Counted from the first letter of the stretch, positions 8,788 to 18,292 are shown. The stretch: 64,000 bases of DNA from Faecalibacterium taiwanense (GCF_036632915.2 NZ_CP155552.1:1984001-2048000), one strand, 5' to 3'. Program-made: numbers and translations. The notes: generated by a model not told the origin, from the letters alone.

Positions 8788-9711
8788 TTATTCCTCCACC
8801 GCTTCCAGCTTCAGGCCGAACAGCTTTTCCGAGAGGGACGGCAGCAGCTGCTGCACCGCGCGGACATAGGCCATCACCAACGGGTCCCCGCGCTTTTGTC
8901 CCAGCACGATGCCGAACCGGTGTCCCCTGCCCCAGTCCAGCACCCGCGCAAAGCTGAGATCCGGTCTGCGGTAATAGACTGCAGGAACCATCTTGAGCGC
9001 AGGATCCCCATAGGATGCGCTGCGGATGCCGCCCACCGGCGTAAAGTTCACTCCGCGCTCCAGCCCCTCCTGCAGCAGGCTGGTCTCGTAGACGGTCTGG
9101 TACATCTCTTTGACGGGCAGCCAGCGGTATTGCAGCGCCTGCTCCAGACTCAGCCTGCCCACCGGCATATCGGCGGGCGGGTGGATGGGAATGCACAGCT
9201 CCGGCGCATAAAGCAGCGGGATGAAAGTGAACCCCTGCGCGTAAAATTCCGCACTTTCCAACTGGAAAGAAAGGTCCGCGTCCCCTTTTTTCAGACTGCG
9301 CCAGACCTCGCTGCGACTGGCGCACTGCATCATAATAGACGTGTATTGCAGACACAGCTCGTTCGTCAGAGAAAACAGGTCGTACCCGAACATCCGCATC
9401 GCCTCATGGCTCCATGCAATGACCAGATGCCGTTCCGGCGGATTTTCCTGCTGCTGTACCGCACGGGCATGGCGCACTGCCTCCTGATATAAGGCCGTCA
9501 ACTGCTTTGCCTTGGGGTAAAAGTCCCGGCCTGCCGGGGTCAGGATCACCCGGCGCGGTACATGCTGGAACAGTTCAAACTGCAGTTGCCCTTCCAGCGT
9601 GCGGATCTGCTGCGAAAGCGCCGACTGCGAAAGATACAGTGCCTCTGCTGCTGCCGAAAAACTGTCCATCTCTACGATCTTCACAAATCCTTCCAGTGCA
9701 CTCTGGTTCAT
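8788..9711 (-). CDS. LysR family transcriptional regulator
   Basis: This 307-residue regulator has an N-terminal LysR helix-turn-helix (FVKIVEMDSFSAAAEALYLS followed by QSALSQQIRTLE, residues 8-42) and a C-terminal effector-binding fold. A GAGG site lies 9 bases before the ATG. It is transcribed divergently from the exported flavin reductase at 9872. LysR proteins commonly control a divergent neighbour, so that gene is the likely target. The inducer is unknown but may be the reductase substrate. Confidence 0.85.
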   Translation of the reverse strand: MNQSALEGFVKIVEMDSFSAAAEALYLSQSALSQQIRTLEGQLQFELFQHVPRRVILTPAGRDFYPKAKQLTALYQEAVRHARAVQQQENPPERHLVIAWSHEAMRMFGYDLFSLTNELCLQYTSIMMQCASRSEVWRSLKKGDADLSFQLESAEFYAQGFTFIPLLYAPELCIPIHPPADMPVGRLSLEQALQYRWLPVKEMYQTVYETSLLQEGLERGVNFTPVGGIRSASYGDPALKMVPAVYYRRPDLSFARVLDWGRGHRFGIVLGQKRGDPLVMAYVRAVQQLLPSLSEKLFGLKLEAVEE

Positions 9712-9734
9712 CTGCGCATCCTCGCTTTCTTACA

Positions 9735-9748
9735 TTAGGATTTCCTAA
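9735..9748. promoter_or_regulatory. Candidate LysR-binding palindrome in divergent intergenic region
   Basis: TTAGGA-TT-TCCTAA is a perfect inverted repeat in the AT-rich 160-bp gap between the LysR gene and the flavin reductase. AT-rich ATAATTG/CAATTG motifs follow. The position suits binding by the divergent LysR protein. No experiment supports this. Confidence 0.4.
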
Positions 9749-9871
9749 ATTATAATATAACATAATTGAATTGTAAAGTGCGTCACTCTACGCTACAATT
9801 GTTAAAGATTCAGCAAAGTGGTTTTTACCCTGCTGCACGATAAGAAGAGAAAAGAGAAAGAGAGCGTACCT

Positions 9872-11902
9872 ATGAAAAAGATTTCCCGCAAGGGCTTTCT
9901 GAAGATCGCCGCTGCCGCCGCCATGAGCGGTGTCACTGCCGGCGCACTGGCTGCCTGCAATTCCGCCTCCAGCTCCACTGCCTCCGGTGCTGCCGGTCAG
10001 TACATCCCCGGCACCTACGAGGGCACCGCCGAGGGCATCTCCTCCACCGTCAAGGTCACCATGACCTTCTCTGACAGCGCTGTCACCGACGTGGTGGTGG
10101 ACACCTCCGGCGAGACCGCTTCTTTCGGCGCTGCCGCTGCCGATGAGCTGCGTGAGCAGCTGATGGCTGCCGGTTCTGCCGAGATCGACGGCGTTTCCGG
10201 CTCTACCATCACCTCCGATGCCGTGATGAAGGCTGCCAAGAGCTGCTACGCACAGGCAAAGGGTGAGGCCGTGGTGTCCAGCGTGCAGCTGCCCACAGGC
10301 GACGCAAACGACTGGCTGGGCAAAGAGCCTGATATCGACGAGACTGCCATCACTGAGACCGTGGACACCGACATCCTCATTGTGGGTGCAGGCAACGGCG
10401 GTATGTTTGCTGCCGCCTATGCAGCTGCGAACGGCCTGAATTTCCGCGTTATTGAGCAGAACGCCAACGTACAGGACACCCGCCACTGGTACGGCGCTAT
10501 CGACTCCGCTGCCGCCAAGGAGGCCGGTGAAAAGCCCGCCGACCGCGCCAAGCTGCTGAGCGAGATCTCCCGCTACGCCTCCGGTAAGTGTGACCAGCGC
10601 GTCGTCAAGACCTGGATCAATGAGTCTGCCGCTATGCACGACTTCATGCGCAGCATTCTGGAAGATAAGTACGGCTGGGTGTGCGATTTCACCTCCGGCA
10701 GCGAGGCTGCATGGCCCACAGAGAATGCTGAGCACAATACCGACTACCTCTTCCCTGTGCAGGAGCATAACTACATGGCCAGCGAAAGCGCATCTGGTCT
10801 GGCCCGCAACGAGCTGCTGCTGCAGTACATTCAGGAGCTGGGCTACGATGTGGACTTCAAGACCAGTCTGGCCAAGCTGGAAAAGAACAGCGAGGGCCGC
10901 ATTACCGGCATCATCGCCCAGAGCACCGAAGATGACCACTTTATCCGCTACAACGCCAACAAGGGCGTGCTGCTGGCCTGCGGCGGTTTCCCCGGCAACC
11001 CCTACATGATGGAGCAGCTGGACCCGCTTGGCACCAGCGTGACCACCGCCTGCTCCTACTCCCCCGCCGACAAGGGCTACGGCATCCGCGCTGCTGTATG
11101 GGCCGGTGCCAATCTGGACAAGGAAGCCGCTCCCATGCTGTTTGACCGCGGCGTTGTTGCCCCCGGCGTGGATGGCGGCTATGTGGATAGCGACACTGCC
11201 TTTGGCGGCAAGGCCTTCCCCGGCAAGATCCGCCAGTACAACCCCGGTACCCAGCCCTTCCTGAAGGTGAACCGCAACGGCGAGCGCTTTGCCAACGAGA
11301 GCTGCCCCTACAACGATATCGTCTACGCTGCTGCCCACCAGCCGGGCCGCGTCTACGCACAGATCTGCGATGCCAACATTCTGGAGGACGCAAAGCGTTT
11401 CCACACCATCGGCTGCTCTGCCCAGACCCGCAACGGCGGCGAGAAGTACATTCAGGGTAAGATGGACGAGGCTATTGAGGCCGGTGCATTGTTCAAGTGC
11501 GATACGCTGGACGAGCTGGCCGACAAGATGGGCTTTACCGGTGCTGCCAAGGACACCTTCCTTGCTACCGTGGAGCGCTACAATGAGCTGTACGACAAGC
11601 AGAACGACGAGGATTTCGGCAAGCCCGCTTACCGCCTGAGTGCCATCCGCACTGCGCCCTTCTACGGCTGCTGGCTGGGTGCTTCTCTGCTGACCACCGA
11701 GCAGGGCATTGCCATCAACGAAAAGGGTCAGGCGCTGGACAACAACAACCAGCCCATGGAGGGCCTGTATATCACCGGTGATATGTCCGGCAGCTTCTTT
11801 GCCAACAACTACCCCTGCCTGATGGCTGGTGTGGCCATGGGCCGCACCCTGACCTTCGCCATGAAGGCCGTCAAGCAGATGGCGGGTCTGGATAACGCCT
11901 GA
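9872..11902 (+). CDS. Exported FMN/FAD flavoprotein reductase (fumarate/urocanate reductase-like lipoprotein)
   Basis: This 676-residue protein has an export signal with an R-K variant of the twin-arginine motif (SRKGFLK) and a lipobox (LAAC). A small FMN-binding domain follows (residues about 48-125), with DGVSGSTITS as the likely covalent-FMN threonine site. The FAD_binding_2 domain has a dinucleotide motif ILIVGAGNGGMFAA near residue 170 and the C-terminal motif GLYITGDMSGSFF. The architecture is that of extracytoplasmic reductases that pass electrons to organic acceptors such as fumarate or urocanate. The substrate cannot be read from sequence. The ATG at 9872 begins the signal peptide. 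The gene is divergent from a LysR regulator. Confidence 0.8.
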   Translation: MKKISRKGFLKIAAAAAMSGVTAGALAACNSASSSTASGAAGQYIPGTYEGTAEGISSTVKVTMTFSDSAVTDVVVDTSGETASFGAAAADELREQLMAAGSAEIDGVSGSTITSDAVMKAAKSCYAQAKGEAVVSSVQLPTGDANDWLGKEPDIDETAITETVDTDILIVGAGNGGMFAAAYAAANGLNFRVIEQNANVQDTRHWYGAIDSAAAKEAGEKPADRAKLLSEISRYASGKCDQRVVKTWINESAAMHDFMRSILEDKYGWVCDFTSGSEAAWPTENAEHNTDYLFPVQEHNYMASESASGLARNELLLQYIQELGYDVDFKTSLAKLEKNSEGRITGIIAQSTEDDHFIRYNANKGVLLACGGFPGNPYMMEQLDPLGTSVTTACSYSPADKGYGIRAAVWAGANLDKEAAPMLFDRGVVAPGVDGGYVDSDTAFGGKAFPGKIRQYNPGTQPFLKVNRNGERFANESCPYNDIVYAAAHQPGRVYAQICDANILEDAKRFHTIGCSAQTRNGGEKYIQGKMDEAIEAGALFKCDTLDELADKMGFTGAAKDTFLATVERYNELYDKQNDEDFGKPAYRLSAIRTAPFYGCWLGASLLTTEQGIAINEKGQALDNNNQPMEGLYITGDMSGSFFANNYPCLMAGVAMGRTLTFAMKAVKQMAGLDNA

Positions 11903-11960
11903 TCCAGCGCGGTTTTCCAGCACAACTTAAGCGTTTTTCCATTTCTTCTTTCTTCATGAA

Positions 11961-11997
11961 GAGAGGCGGTCCCTGTTTGGGGCCGCCTCTCTTTGCC
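11961..11997 (+). terminator. Intrinsic terminator after the flavin reductase
   Basis: GAGAGGCGGtCCC pairs with GGGGCCGCCTCTC across a TGTTT loop, followed by TTTGCCATTTTTT. Confidence 0.75.
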
Positions 11998-12103
11998 ATT
12001 TTTTCGCCACGTGCCCCCTACACAAATCCCCACGATTGTGCTATGATAAAGCTGAACAGCCGGTTTGTGCCAGACAACCGGCAAAATCGAGGTGTTTGTA
12101 CAA

Positions 12104-13024
12104 ATGTCTGATCTCCTTGAAACTCTGCAGCAGGAAGGGGTAGACCCCGCTCTGCTGGAAGCAGTCCAACAGTACCGCGCTGCCCATGCCCTGCCGGACG
12201 CACTGCGCCCGCGCATCCCTTCCCCTGCCTTTACCTACTACGGCAAACAGGTGTGGGAGCAGGCGCTGGCGGCGCTGCTCTGCGGCGAAAACCTGCTGCT
12301 GGCAGGCGGAAAAGCCACCGGCAAAAACGTGCTGGCCGAAAACCTTGCCGCCGCCTTTGGCCGTCCCGCATGGGACATCTCCTTCCATGTGAACATGGAC
12401 GCAGCATCCCTCATCGGCATGGATACTTTTGCGGACGGTCAGGTGGTGTTCCGGCCCGGCCCGGTATACCGCTGCGCCCAGTGCGGCGGCTTTGGTGTGC
12501 TGGATGAGATCAACATGGCCAAAAACGAAGCGCTGGCCGTGCTGCACGCGGTGCTGGACTTCCGCCGCGCCATCGATGTACCCGGCTACGACCGCATCCC
12601 GCTGGCGGAGGAGACCCGCTTTATTGCCACCATGAACTACGGTTATGCCGGCACCCGTGAGCTGAACGAGGCCCTCACCTCCCGTTTCGTGGTCATCCAG
12701 ATGCCCACCATTACGCAGGACGATCTGGAGAAGCTGCTGCGGACGCAGTTCCCCGATCTTGCTTCCAAGTATGTGCGCCAGTTTGCACTGCTGTTCCTTG
12801 ACCTGCAGAAAAAGTGCGACAGTGCGGAAATTTCCACCAAGGCGCTGGATCTGCGCGGTATGCTGGATGCCCTGCGGCTGATCCGGCGCGGCATCCCGGC
12901 AGGCGCGGCACTGGATATGGGCATCACCAACAAGGCCTTTGACTCCTACGAGCAGGGCCTGATCCGTGATGTGATCGCAGCGCGCATTCCGGCCAAGCTG
13001 GATGCCGCCAAGCTCTTTGGCTGA
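12104..13024 (+). CDS. MoxR-type AAA+ ATPase
   Basis: This is a 306-residue AAA+ (AAA_5/MoxR class) ATPase. Walker A is GGKATGKN near residue 68, Walker B is FGVLDEINMAK near residue 130, and the sensor region is FIATMNYGYAGTRELNEALTSRF. Members act as chaperones that remodel or activate partner proteins bearing a von Willebrand A domain. The next gene encodes such a partner, and the two coding regions overlap at TGATG. The ATG at 12104 has GAGGTG about 9 bases upstream. The client protein is unknown. Confidence 0.85.
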   Translation: MSDLLETLQQEGVDPALLEAVQQYRAAHALPDALRPRIPSPAFTYYGKQVWEQALAALLCGENLLLAGGKATGKNVLAENLAAAFGRPAWDISFHVNMDAASLIGMDTFADGQVVFRPGPVYRCAQCGGFGVLDEINMAKNEALAVLHAVLDFRRAIDVPGYDRIPLAEETRFIATMNYGYAGTRELNEALTSRFVVIQMPTITQDDLEKLLRTQFPDLASKYVRQFALLFLDLQKKCDSAEISTKALDLRGMLDALRLIRRGIPAGAALDMGITNKAFDSYEQGLIRDVIAARIPAKLDAAKLFG

Positions 13025-14778
13025 TGGACGCCCAGAGTTACACCGCGCAGGAGCGGCGTGCGGCCAATCAGGTCTGGGCTGCTGCAGGAGCCTATGGCTT
13101 TGAGCCGCTGTTTCTGGCCCGCTATACCGACGGCACCACCGATTTTTACATGAACACGGTCGTGGGCCTCATCCATAAATATTACGGTGACGCGCTGATC
13201 CGCAGCGTCTTTGACGCATGGGACGGTGATCTGCGGCAGACGATGCTGGACGACATGACATGGCTGTATCTGGAAAATGCAGCCTATCGGCTGGAGCTGC
13301 CCCGCCGCCCGGTGCTGGAAGCGCTGCGCCATGCCCATGCAGATTACTTTTTTGCGATTCAATACAAGCTCTCCCGTCAGGAGTGGATGGCAAAAAATCA
13401 GCTGGTCTACACCATGCAGGCCGCACGCTGGCGGCGTGTGCTGGGCCGTGCCGACCCGGTGATGACCCCTTATGAGTCCGGCCTTGCCGCCGCGCTAGCC
13501 CCGGAGCATGTGCCGGAGCCGGAACAGCTGAAAGCCGAAATTTTATCGATCTACGCAAAATTCAACCTGTTCGACGGCACTGTGCACCAGAGAGCAGCTT
13601 TGCATCTGCATCTGGACGGCCTGCTGGCAAAGCTTGCCACCAAAGCCATGCCCACCCAGATGATCAAGACCGACCGCGTGACCGTGGAGCACTCAAGCTC
13701 CGTGGATGCTGTGGGCGGTGGACTGGCGGTGGACAAGCGCCGGGCCCACATCACCCTGAAGCAGGATGCCGCGCAGGACAGAGCCTACATTGAAAGCTGC
13801 TTCGGCCGCTCTCTCTACCCACCGGAACGGCTGCGCAAGGCTGAGCAGGAGCTTTGCGTGGGCGACCACCTGGGATGCCATTTGTGGTTCAGTGCCGGTG
13901 TGCCCAGCCCGGAGCAGGCTCCCACACCGGAAGCAAAGCATCTGGCTGAACAGGCTGAGCTGCAGGCCGACCGCAACCGCGCTTATTACGCCAAAAATCG
14001 GGAACTGCACCGCAGTGTGGTGCTGCGGCTCACCGAGCAGATCCGCAACTGCATCCTTGTGCACCAGCAGCCCAACGCCCGTGTTGCCCGCAGTGGCAAC
14101 CTGAACGCTGGGCGCATCTGGCGCGCACCACTTTTGAACGATGACCGGGTGTTTTTGTGTGCCGAGGAAGAGAACCAGCCCTCTTTTACGGTAGACCTTT
14201 TATTGGACGCATCCGCTTCCCGCCTGCACTGTCAGGAAGTGATCGCGGCTCAAGGATCCATTTTGGCCCAGAGCCTTGCGGCCTGCGGGATCCCGGTGCG
14301 GGTGTCCAGCTTCAGCAGCCTGCGGGGCTACACCGTACTGCGTGTGCTCAAAGGCTTTGCAGACAAAAACCTGCAAAACATCAACCGATATTTTGCTTCC
14401 GGCTGGAACCGTGACGGCCTTGCTCTGCGGGCCGCAGGCGACCTTTTGCAGTATGCGCCCGGTCCTGCGCCGCGGCATCTGCTCATCGTGCTGACGGACG
14501 CTTCGCCCAACGACAGCCGCCGCATCCCGCCCAGTGCAGAAAACCCGCTGGGCTGCGGTTACGAGGACGCTGCCGGTGTGGCTGACACTGCCGCGCAGGT
14601 GCGTGCGCTGCAGCGCATGGGCATCCGGGTGTCGGCTGTGTTCATGGGTGAGGACAGCTCTGCCGGTGCCGCTGCACAGATCTACGGCAAAAACATGGCC
14701 CGTATCCGCGGCATGGACCAACTGGCCCGCGCGGCCGGGCGGCTGATCCAGAACGAGATCCGTGAACTGGGCGATTGA
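13024..14778 (+). CDS. VWA-domain protein, CobT/NorD-like partner of MoxR ATPase
   Basis: This 584-residue cytoplasmic protein has a C-terminal von Willebrand factor A domain with a MIDAS motif (LLLDASASR near residue 400) and the later stretch LIVLTDASPNDS. The N-terminal 350 residues have no domain I recognise. MoxR-VWA pairs work together as metal-linked activation or insertion complexes, as in NorQ/NorD and CobS/CobT. No obvious metalloenzyme is adjacent here, so the target remains open. The start overlaps the stop of the ATPase gene. Confidence 0.8.
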   Translation: MDAQSYTAQERRAANQVWAAAGAYGFEPLFLARYTDGTTDFYMNTVVGLIHKYYGDALIRSVFDAWDGDLRQTMLDDMTWLYLENAAYRLELPRRPVLEALRHAHADYFFAIQYKLSRQEWMAKNQLVYTMQAARWRRVLGRADPVMTPYESGLAAALAPEHVPEPEQLKAEILSIYAKFNLFDGTVHQRAALHLHLDGLLAKLATKAMPTQMIKTDRVTVEHSSSVDAVGGGLAVDKRRAHITLKQDAAQDRAYIESCFGRSLYPPERLRKAEQELCVGDHLGCHLWFSAGVPSPEQAPTPEAKHLAEQAELQADRNRAYYAKNRELHRSVVLRLTEQIRNCILVHQQPNARVARSGNLNAGRIWRAPLLNDDRVFLCAEEENQPSFTVDLLLDASASRLHCQEVIAAQGSILAQSLAACGIPVRVSSFSSLRGYTVLRVLKGFADKNLQNINRYFASGWNRDGLALRAAGDLLQYAPGPAPRHLLIVLTDASPNDSRRIPPSAENPLGCGYEDAAGVADTAAQVRALQRMGIRVSAVFMGEDSSAGAAAQIYGKNMARIRGMDQLARAAGRLIQNEIRELGD

Positions 14779-14793
14779 ACCATATTTTACCAG

Positions 14794-14845
14794 AACAGCC
14801 CACAGATGGGAGGCTTTGGCCTTGCCGTCTGTGGGCTGTTTTTGA
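14794..14845 (+). terminator. Intrinsic terminator after MoxR-VWA operon
   Basis: AACAGCCCACAGA pairs with TCTGTGGGCTGTT and is followed by a T-run. Confidence 0.8.
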
Positions 14846-14939
14846 TACAGAACACAACTGATTCACTCTTGCAACAACCATGTTTCGGGTCACTGTTGCA
14901 GGATGCGCGGAAATATTTTGTTTTTCAGCAAACTTATAG

Positions 14940-14968
14940 TTGTTTTTTGTTGCGAAGTATGCTATACT
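14940..14968 (+). promoter_or_regulatory. Predicted sigma-A promoter for the 15087 gene
   Basis: TTGTTT (14940-14945), a 17-bp spacer and TATACT (14963-14968) lie about 120 bases upstream of the start codon. The remainder of the 14779-15086 gap holds the preceding terminator and a weak inverted repeat (CTTGCAACA / TGTTGCAGG). Confidence 0.55.
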
Positions 14969-15086
14969 ATGTTCAGTCAATAAAACATTCCTGCGTAAGC
15001 CGCCTGCTGTGCACCGGGTCGTTTGGCGCAGTGCCCATCCGTTATACAACGAACTGCTGTGTTATAGTTTCAGGAGGGAACCGATC

Positions 15087-15839
15087 ATGGATGCCAACCG
15101 TTATTTTGATGCCATGCACAACGCTATGTCAGCTCAGCACCCCGGTGCGCAGCTGCTTTTAACGGTAAAGCTGCAGGACACCTGCGGCAACGATGCCTGC
15201 CTGGAGCTGAAGCAGCTGCCCGGTGAGAGCACCTCCATTCTGTGCTACTCCACCATGGGTCGCCGCTGCCTGAACTTCCAGCTGTTCCGCAAGGGCTGGC
15301 AGCTGTGCCACAACGCCGATGGGCAGCTGGTGGGCCGCTTCCCTTCCAGCGCCGACGGCCTGATCGACGAGACCGATTTCCGCGCCTACTGCCGTGAGGA
15401 CCGGCTGGATATGGCCCGCACCCAGCGCATCACCGCCGAGCTTCGCCAGTGCGCCGGTATCAATTATCAGGGCAGCATCCCGCAGAACGCCCGCACCGGT
15501 GCCGTTATTACCGTGGAGAGTTTTGTAGGGGCCGGTGCTCGCTGGACCTACTGGAGTCAGGATGTTCTGCCAAGCCTGCCGCTGGGTGCCATCCTCTACT
15601 GGCTGGCGGATCATCTGGCCGGTGCCGAGCGCCGCACCCTGCAGGCCGACCCGCAGGCAGCCCGCCTTGCCGCCCAGTGGCTGGCCGGTGATACAGCCGT
15701 ATTCTTCCATCCGTCGGTGCCGATGACCGCCATGAATACGGTCTCTTCCGGCTCTGCGCCCGCACGCCGCCGCACCACTGTGCCCGCTGCCCGCAACAAG
15801 AGCTGGCAAAGCATCATGGCCGTGATGGCAGGCATGTGA
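15087..15839 (+). CDS. Hypothetical protein, 250 residues
   Basis: I do not recognise this protein. It is predicted to be soluble, with no signal peptide or membrane segment. It is rich in Cys in the N-terminal half and ends in a basic, disordered-looking tail (SGSAPARRRTTVPAARNKSW). The ATG at 15087 has a strong AGGAGGG site at 15073, so the upstream in-frame extension is rejected. It has its own predicted promoter and shares a bidirectional terminator with the convergent amidohydrolase gene, so it is probably a single-gene unit. Confidence 0.65.
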   Translation: MDANRYFDAMHNAMSAQHPGAQLLLTVKLQDTCGNDACLELKQLPGESTSILCYSTMGRRCLNFQLFRKGWQLCHNADGQLVGRFPSSADGLIDETDFRAYCREDRLDMARTQRITAELRQCAGINYQGSIPQNARTGAVITVESFVGAGARWTYWSQDVLPSLPLGAILYWLADHLAGAERRTLQADPQAARLAAQWLAGDTAVFFHPSVPMTAMNTVSSGSAPARRRTTVPAARNKSWQSIMAVMAGM

Positions 15840-15842
15840 ACG

Positions 15843-15881
15843 AAAAAGCAAGGAAAGACCGATCGTCTCTCCTTGCTTTTT
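15843..15881. terminator. Bidirectional terminator between convergent genes
   Basis: AAAAAGCAAGGA pairs with TCCTTGCTTTTT, with further pairing AGAC/GTCT inside. A-runs and T-runs on both sides serve the gene at 15087 and the amidohydrolase. Confidence 0.8.
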
Positions 15882-15886
15882 CAGTA

Positions 15887-17170
15887 TTATTCGAGGTACG
15901 GGTCCAGCAGGGCATCCACCGTTTTGTTCCGCTTGGGGTTCGGCTTTTTGATCACATGGCCGCGGCAGACCACCAGTTCCAGATGCTGCAGCGCACGCAG
16001 GTCTTCCAGTGGGTTGTGCTTTGTCACAATAAAATCTGCGCTCTTGCCCGGCTCAATGGAACCGGTTACGTCTCCTACTCCGGCCAGCTGAGCATTGCGC
16101 AGGGTGGCCGTGTACAGGGCGAACTGGTTGCTTACACCGCAGTATTTGTGGAAGTAGCACAGCTCCCGCCAGAAATCGTACTGGGTGATGTACGGGCAGC
16201 CTACATCGTTGCCCAAGGCCACCGGGATGCCGTTGGCAAGGGCGGTCTTTGCGCTTTCCACCACACCGTCAAACACGATCTTGCCGTTATACTGGTCCTT
16301 TTCCGAAGCGCCGGAAACCGCTGTATCGAACAGCGCATAGGGCAGCGCCGGGGAGATGGTGGTGCACACAAAGGCTCCCCGCTCCTTGTAAAGCCGGATG
16401 GTCTCATCGTCCATCTTTGCGCCGTGCTCAATGGAATCCACTCCGTTTTCCAGCGCCACCTTTACGCCTTCTGGCGACTCGGTGTGTGCCGCCACGGTAT
16501 AGCCCAGCTTGTGGGCCTCGTCGCAGACGGCTTTGACCATTTCCGGCTTCATCTTCAGCTCGCCGGGGGTTCCCTTTTCGGTGGCATCCAGCACGCCGCC
16601 GGTGATCATCAGCTTGACAAGATCCACCTTCTGTCCGCTGGCCTTTTTGAGCTGAGCAAGTGCTTCGGCATTGTTATGGGCCGCAACTGCCACCGAGCCT
16701 GCCATATGTCCGCCCGGCACCGAAATACCCTCGTTGGCAGCAAGGATGCGCGGTGCCAGCAGTCTGCCTGCAGCGGCATCATCACGGCAGCGGGTGTCAA
16801 AATCTGCAATGCCGCCCACGGTGCGGATGGTAGTCACGCCACCCAGCAGTTCCAGCTTCGCGTAGCTGCATACCAGCCTGTAGGCCACCGCACGGGTCAG
16901 GCCATTGCTCAGAATTTTGCGCACCAGCGCAGCATTATCCCGCGGCTTTGCGCCGGGCTTGCCGTTACCTGCCAGATGCACATGCAGGTTGATCAGGCCC
17001 GGGCACAGATAGCCTCCGTGCAGATCGATCACCTCATAACCGTCCAGATCCACGCCCTCATCGACAATGGCAATGATCTTATCATCCTCGGTCAGCAGGA
17101 TCTTGTGCGCTTCCGGCTGCATCTGCTCGGTGCCATCCAGCAGGATCCCGTTCGTATAGGCACGTTTCAT
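15887..17170 (-). CDS. Metal-dependent amidohydrolase (imidazolonepropionase/prolidase-like)
   Basis: This is a 427-residue TIM-barrel amidohydrolase. Visible ligands include the HxH motif in LINLHVHLAGNG near residue 68, the Lys region LVKLMITGG, His in VAAHTES and SIEHGAKMDD, and the late Asp in ALGNDVGCPY. These fit a binuclear zinc hydrolase acting on a cyclic amide, dipeptide or related ring. The exact substrate is unknown. The ATG at 17170 (MKRAYTNG) is chosen because AGAGG is 9 bases upstream; the ATG at 17179 would abut that site. The gene has its own promoter downstream of the importer terminator. Confidence 0.8.
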   Translation of the reverse strand: MKRAYTNGILLDGTEQMQPEAHKILLTEDDKIIAIVDEGVDLDGYEVIDLHGGYLCPGLINLHVHLAGNGKPGAKPRDNAALVRKILSNGLTRAVAYRLVCSYAKLELLGGVTTIRTVGGIADFDTRCRDDAAAGRLLAPRILAANEGISVPGGHMAGSVAVAAHNNAEALAQLKKASGQKVDLVKLMITGGVLDATEKGTPGELKMKPEMVKAVCDEAHKLGYTVAAHTESPEGVKVALENGVDSIEHGAKMDDETIRLYKERGAFVCTTISPALPYALFDTAVSGASEKDQYNGKIVFDGVVESAKTALANGIPVALGNDVGCPYITQYDFWRELCYFHKYCGVSNQFALYTATLRNAQLAGVGDVTGSIEPGKSADFIVTKHNPLEDLRALQHLELVVCRGHVIKKPNPKRNKTVDALLDPYLE

Positions 17171-17222
17171 TGGGAACATCCTCTCTTTTTCAGGTTTTTT
17201 CGGACAGAAGTTGTTTTATTTC

Positions 17223-17251
17223 AGTATAGCACGTTCCGGCAGATGGTGCAA
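17223..17251 (-). promoter_or_regulatory. Predicted promoter of the amidohydrolase gene
   Basis: On the minus strand TTGCAC (17246-17251), a 17-bp spacer and TATACT (17223-17228) lie about 50 bases before the start codon, immediately after the importer terminator. Confidence 0.6.
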
Positions 17252-17252
17252 T

Positions 17253-17291
17253 GCAAAAACGGGCAGGAAAGGTTCAGCCCTCTCCTGCCCG
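17253..17291 (-). terminator. Terminator of the amino acid importer operon
   Basis: On the minus strand CGGGCAGGA pairs with TCCTGCCCG, followed by TTTTTGC. It separates the binding-protein gene from the amidohydrolase. Confidence 0.75.
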
Positions 17292-17305
17292 CTCGGTGTT
17301 TTTAT

Positions 17306-18292
17306 TTACTGTGCGGCTGCGCTGGAAGCTACTTCGGAAGCAGCAGCCTCAGAAGATGCGGCTTCCGAAGAAGCAGCTTCGCTGGATGCGGCATCTGCGC
17401 CGCCGGTCACGCCGCCCTCAACGACCAGCTCATCCTCATAGTCAAGGCCGTAGGTATCCACCAGAGTCTCCTCATAGTCCTTGTGGAAGAAGTTCTCCTC
17501 GCCCAGAGCCTTGATCTCCTCGTTCAGCCAATCCAGAACGGTGGTGTTGCCCTGGCTCACAGCGGGAGCAATGGTGTCCTGGCTGCCCAGAGAGGGAATG
17601 CCGACCGTGTAGCCGGTGTTCTGCTTTGCAAATGCAATGACCTCGGTGTTATCGTTGGCCCATGCCACGCCGTTGCCGTTCTCCAGTGCATTCTTGGCCG
17701 TTGCATAGGAATCGTACTTCTGCAGCGGAATGTCGGGGTACTCCTTGGTCAGGTAGGTCTCGGCGGTGGTGCCGGAAATGACGATCATCTGGTCGTCAGC
17801 GTTCCAGTTGTCCAGAGTGGTGATAACGTTGCTGTCCGGAGAAATGACACCCAGAGCCACGTTCATGTAAGGCAGAGCAAAGTCCACTTCCTCTGCGCGC
17901 TCCGGGGTCACGGTGAAGTTTGCCAGGATCACATCCGCCTTGCCGGTCTGCAGGTACTCGATGCGGTTGGCAGCTTCGGTGGAAACGAAGTTGATCTCTA
18001 CGCCCAGATCCTCGCCCAGACGGCGTGCAAAGTAGACATCATAGCCCTGATATTCGCCGTTCTCGTCCACATAGCCGAACGGGTTCTTATCGGAGAACAC
18101 GCCGATGTTGATGGTGCCGGACTCCTTGATCTGATCCAGAGTGCGGTAGACCACGCTGCTGCCGGATGCTGCGCTGCCGGATGCTGCAGTGGAAGCAGAA
18201 GAAGAGCCGCCGCATGCGGTCAGAACAGCGGCAGCGGAAACTGCGCCCAGACCCAGCAGGAAGGAACGACGAGAGATCTTAGACTGTTTCAT
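17306..18292 (-). CDS. Polar amino acid (predicted cystine) ABC transporter substrate-binding lipoprotein
   Basis: This 328-residue extracellular binding protein of family 3 is last in a four-gene importer operon. The signal combines a twin-arginine-like SRRSFLLG with a lipobox LTAC. The SBP_bac_3 fold follows, including GVFSDKNPFGYVDENGEYQGYDV and the DVILANFTVTPERAEEVDF signature. The C-terminus is an unusual low-complexity tail of SSEAA repeats (about the last 30 residues), probably disordered. Sequence alone indicates a polar amino acid. The cysteine-rich leader peptide upstream of the operon argues for cystine or cysteine. ATG and RBS spacing are ordinary. Confidence 0.85.
   Translation of the reverse strand: MKQSKISRRSFLLGLGAVSAAAVLTACGGSSSASTAASGSAASGSSVVYRTLDQIKESGTINIGVFSDKNPFGYVDENGEYQGYDVYFARRLGEDLGVEINFVSTEAANRIEYLQTGKADVILANFTVTPERAEEVDFALPYMNVALGVISPDSNVITTLDNWNADDQMIVISGTTAETYLTKEYPDIPLQKYDSYATAKNALENGNGVAWANDNTEVIAFAKQNTGYTVGIPSLGSQDTIAPAVSQGNTTVLDWLNEEIKALGEENFFHKDYEETLVDTYGLDYEDELVVEGGVTGGADAASSEAASSEAASSEAAASEVASSAAAQ

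Noticed and set aside
14851..14905. Another copy of the 17-bp MITE end, because of TTGCAACA/TGTTGCAG.
   Set aside because: Only 8-9 bases match and the internal sequence is unrelated.
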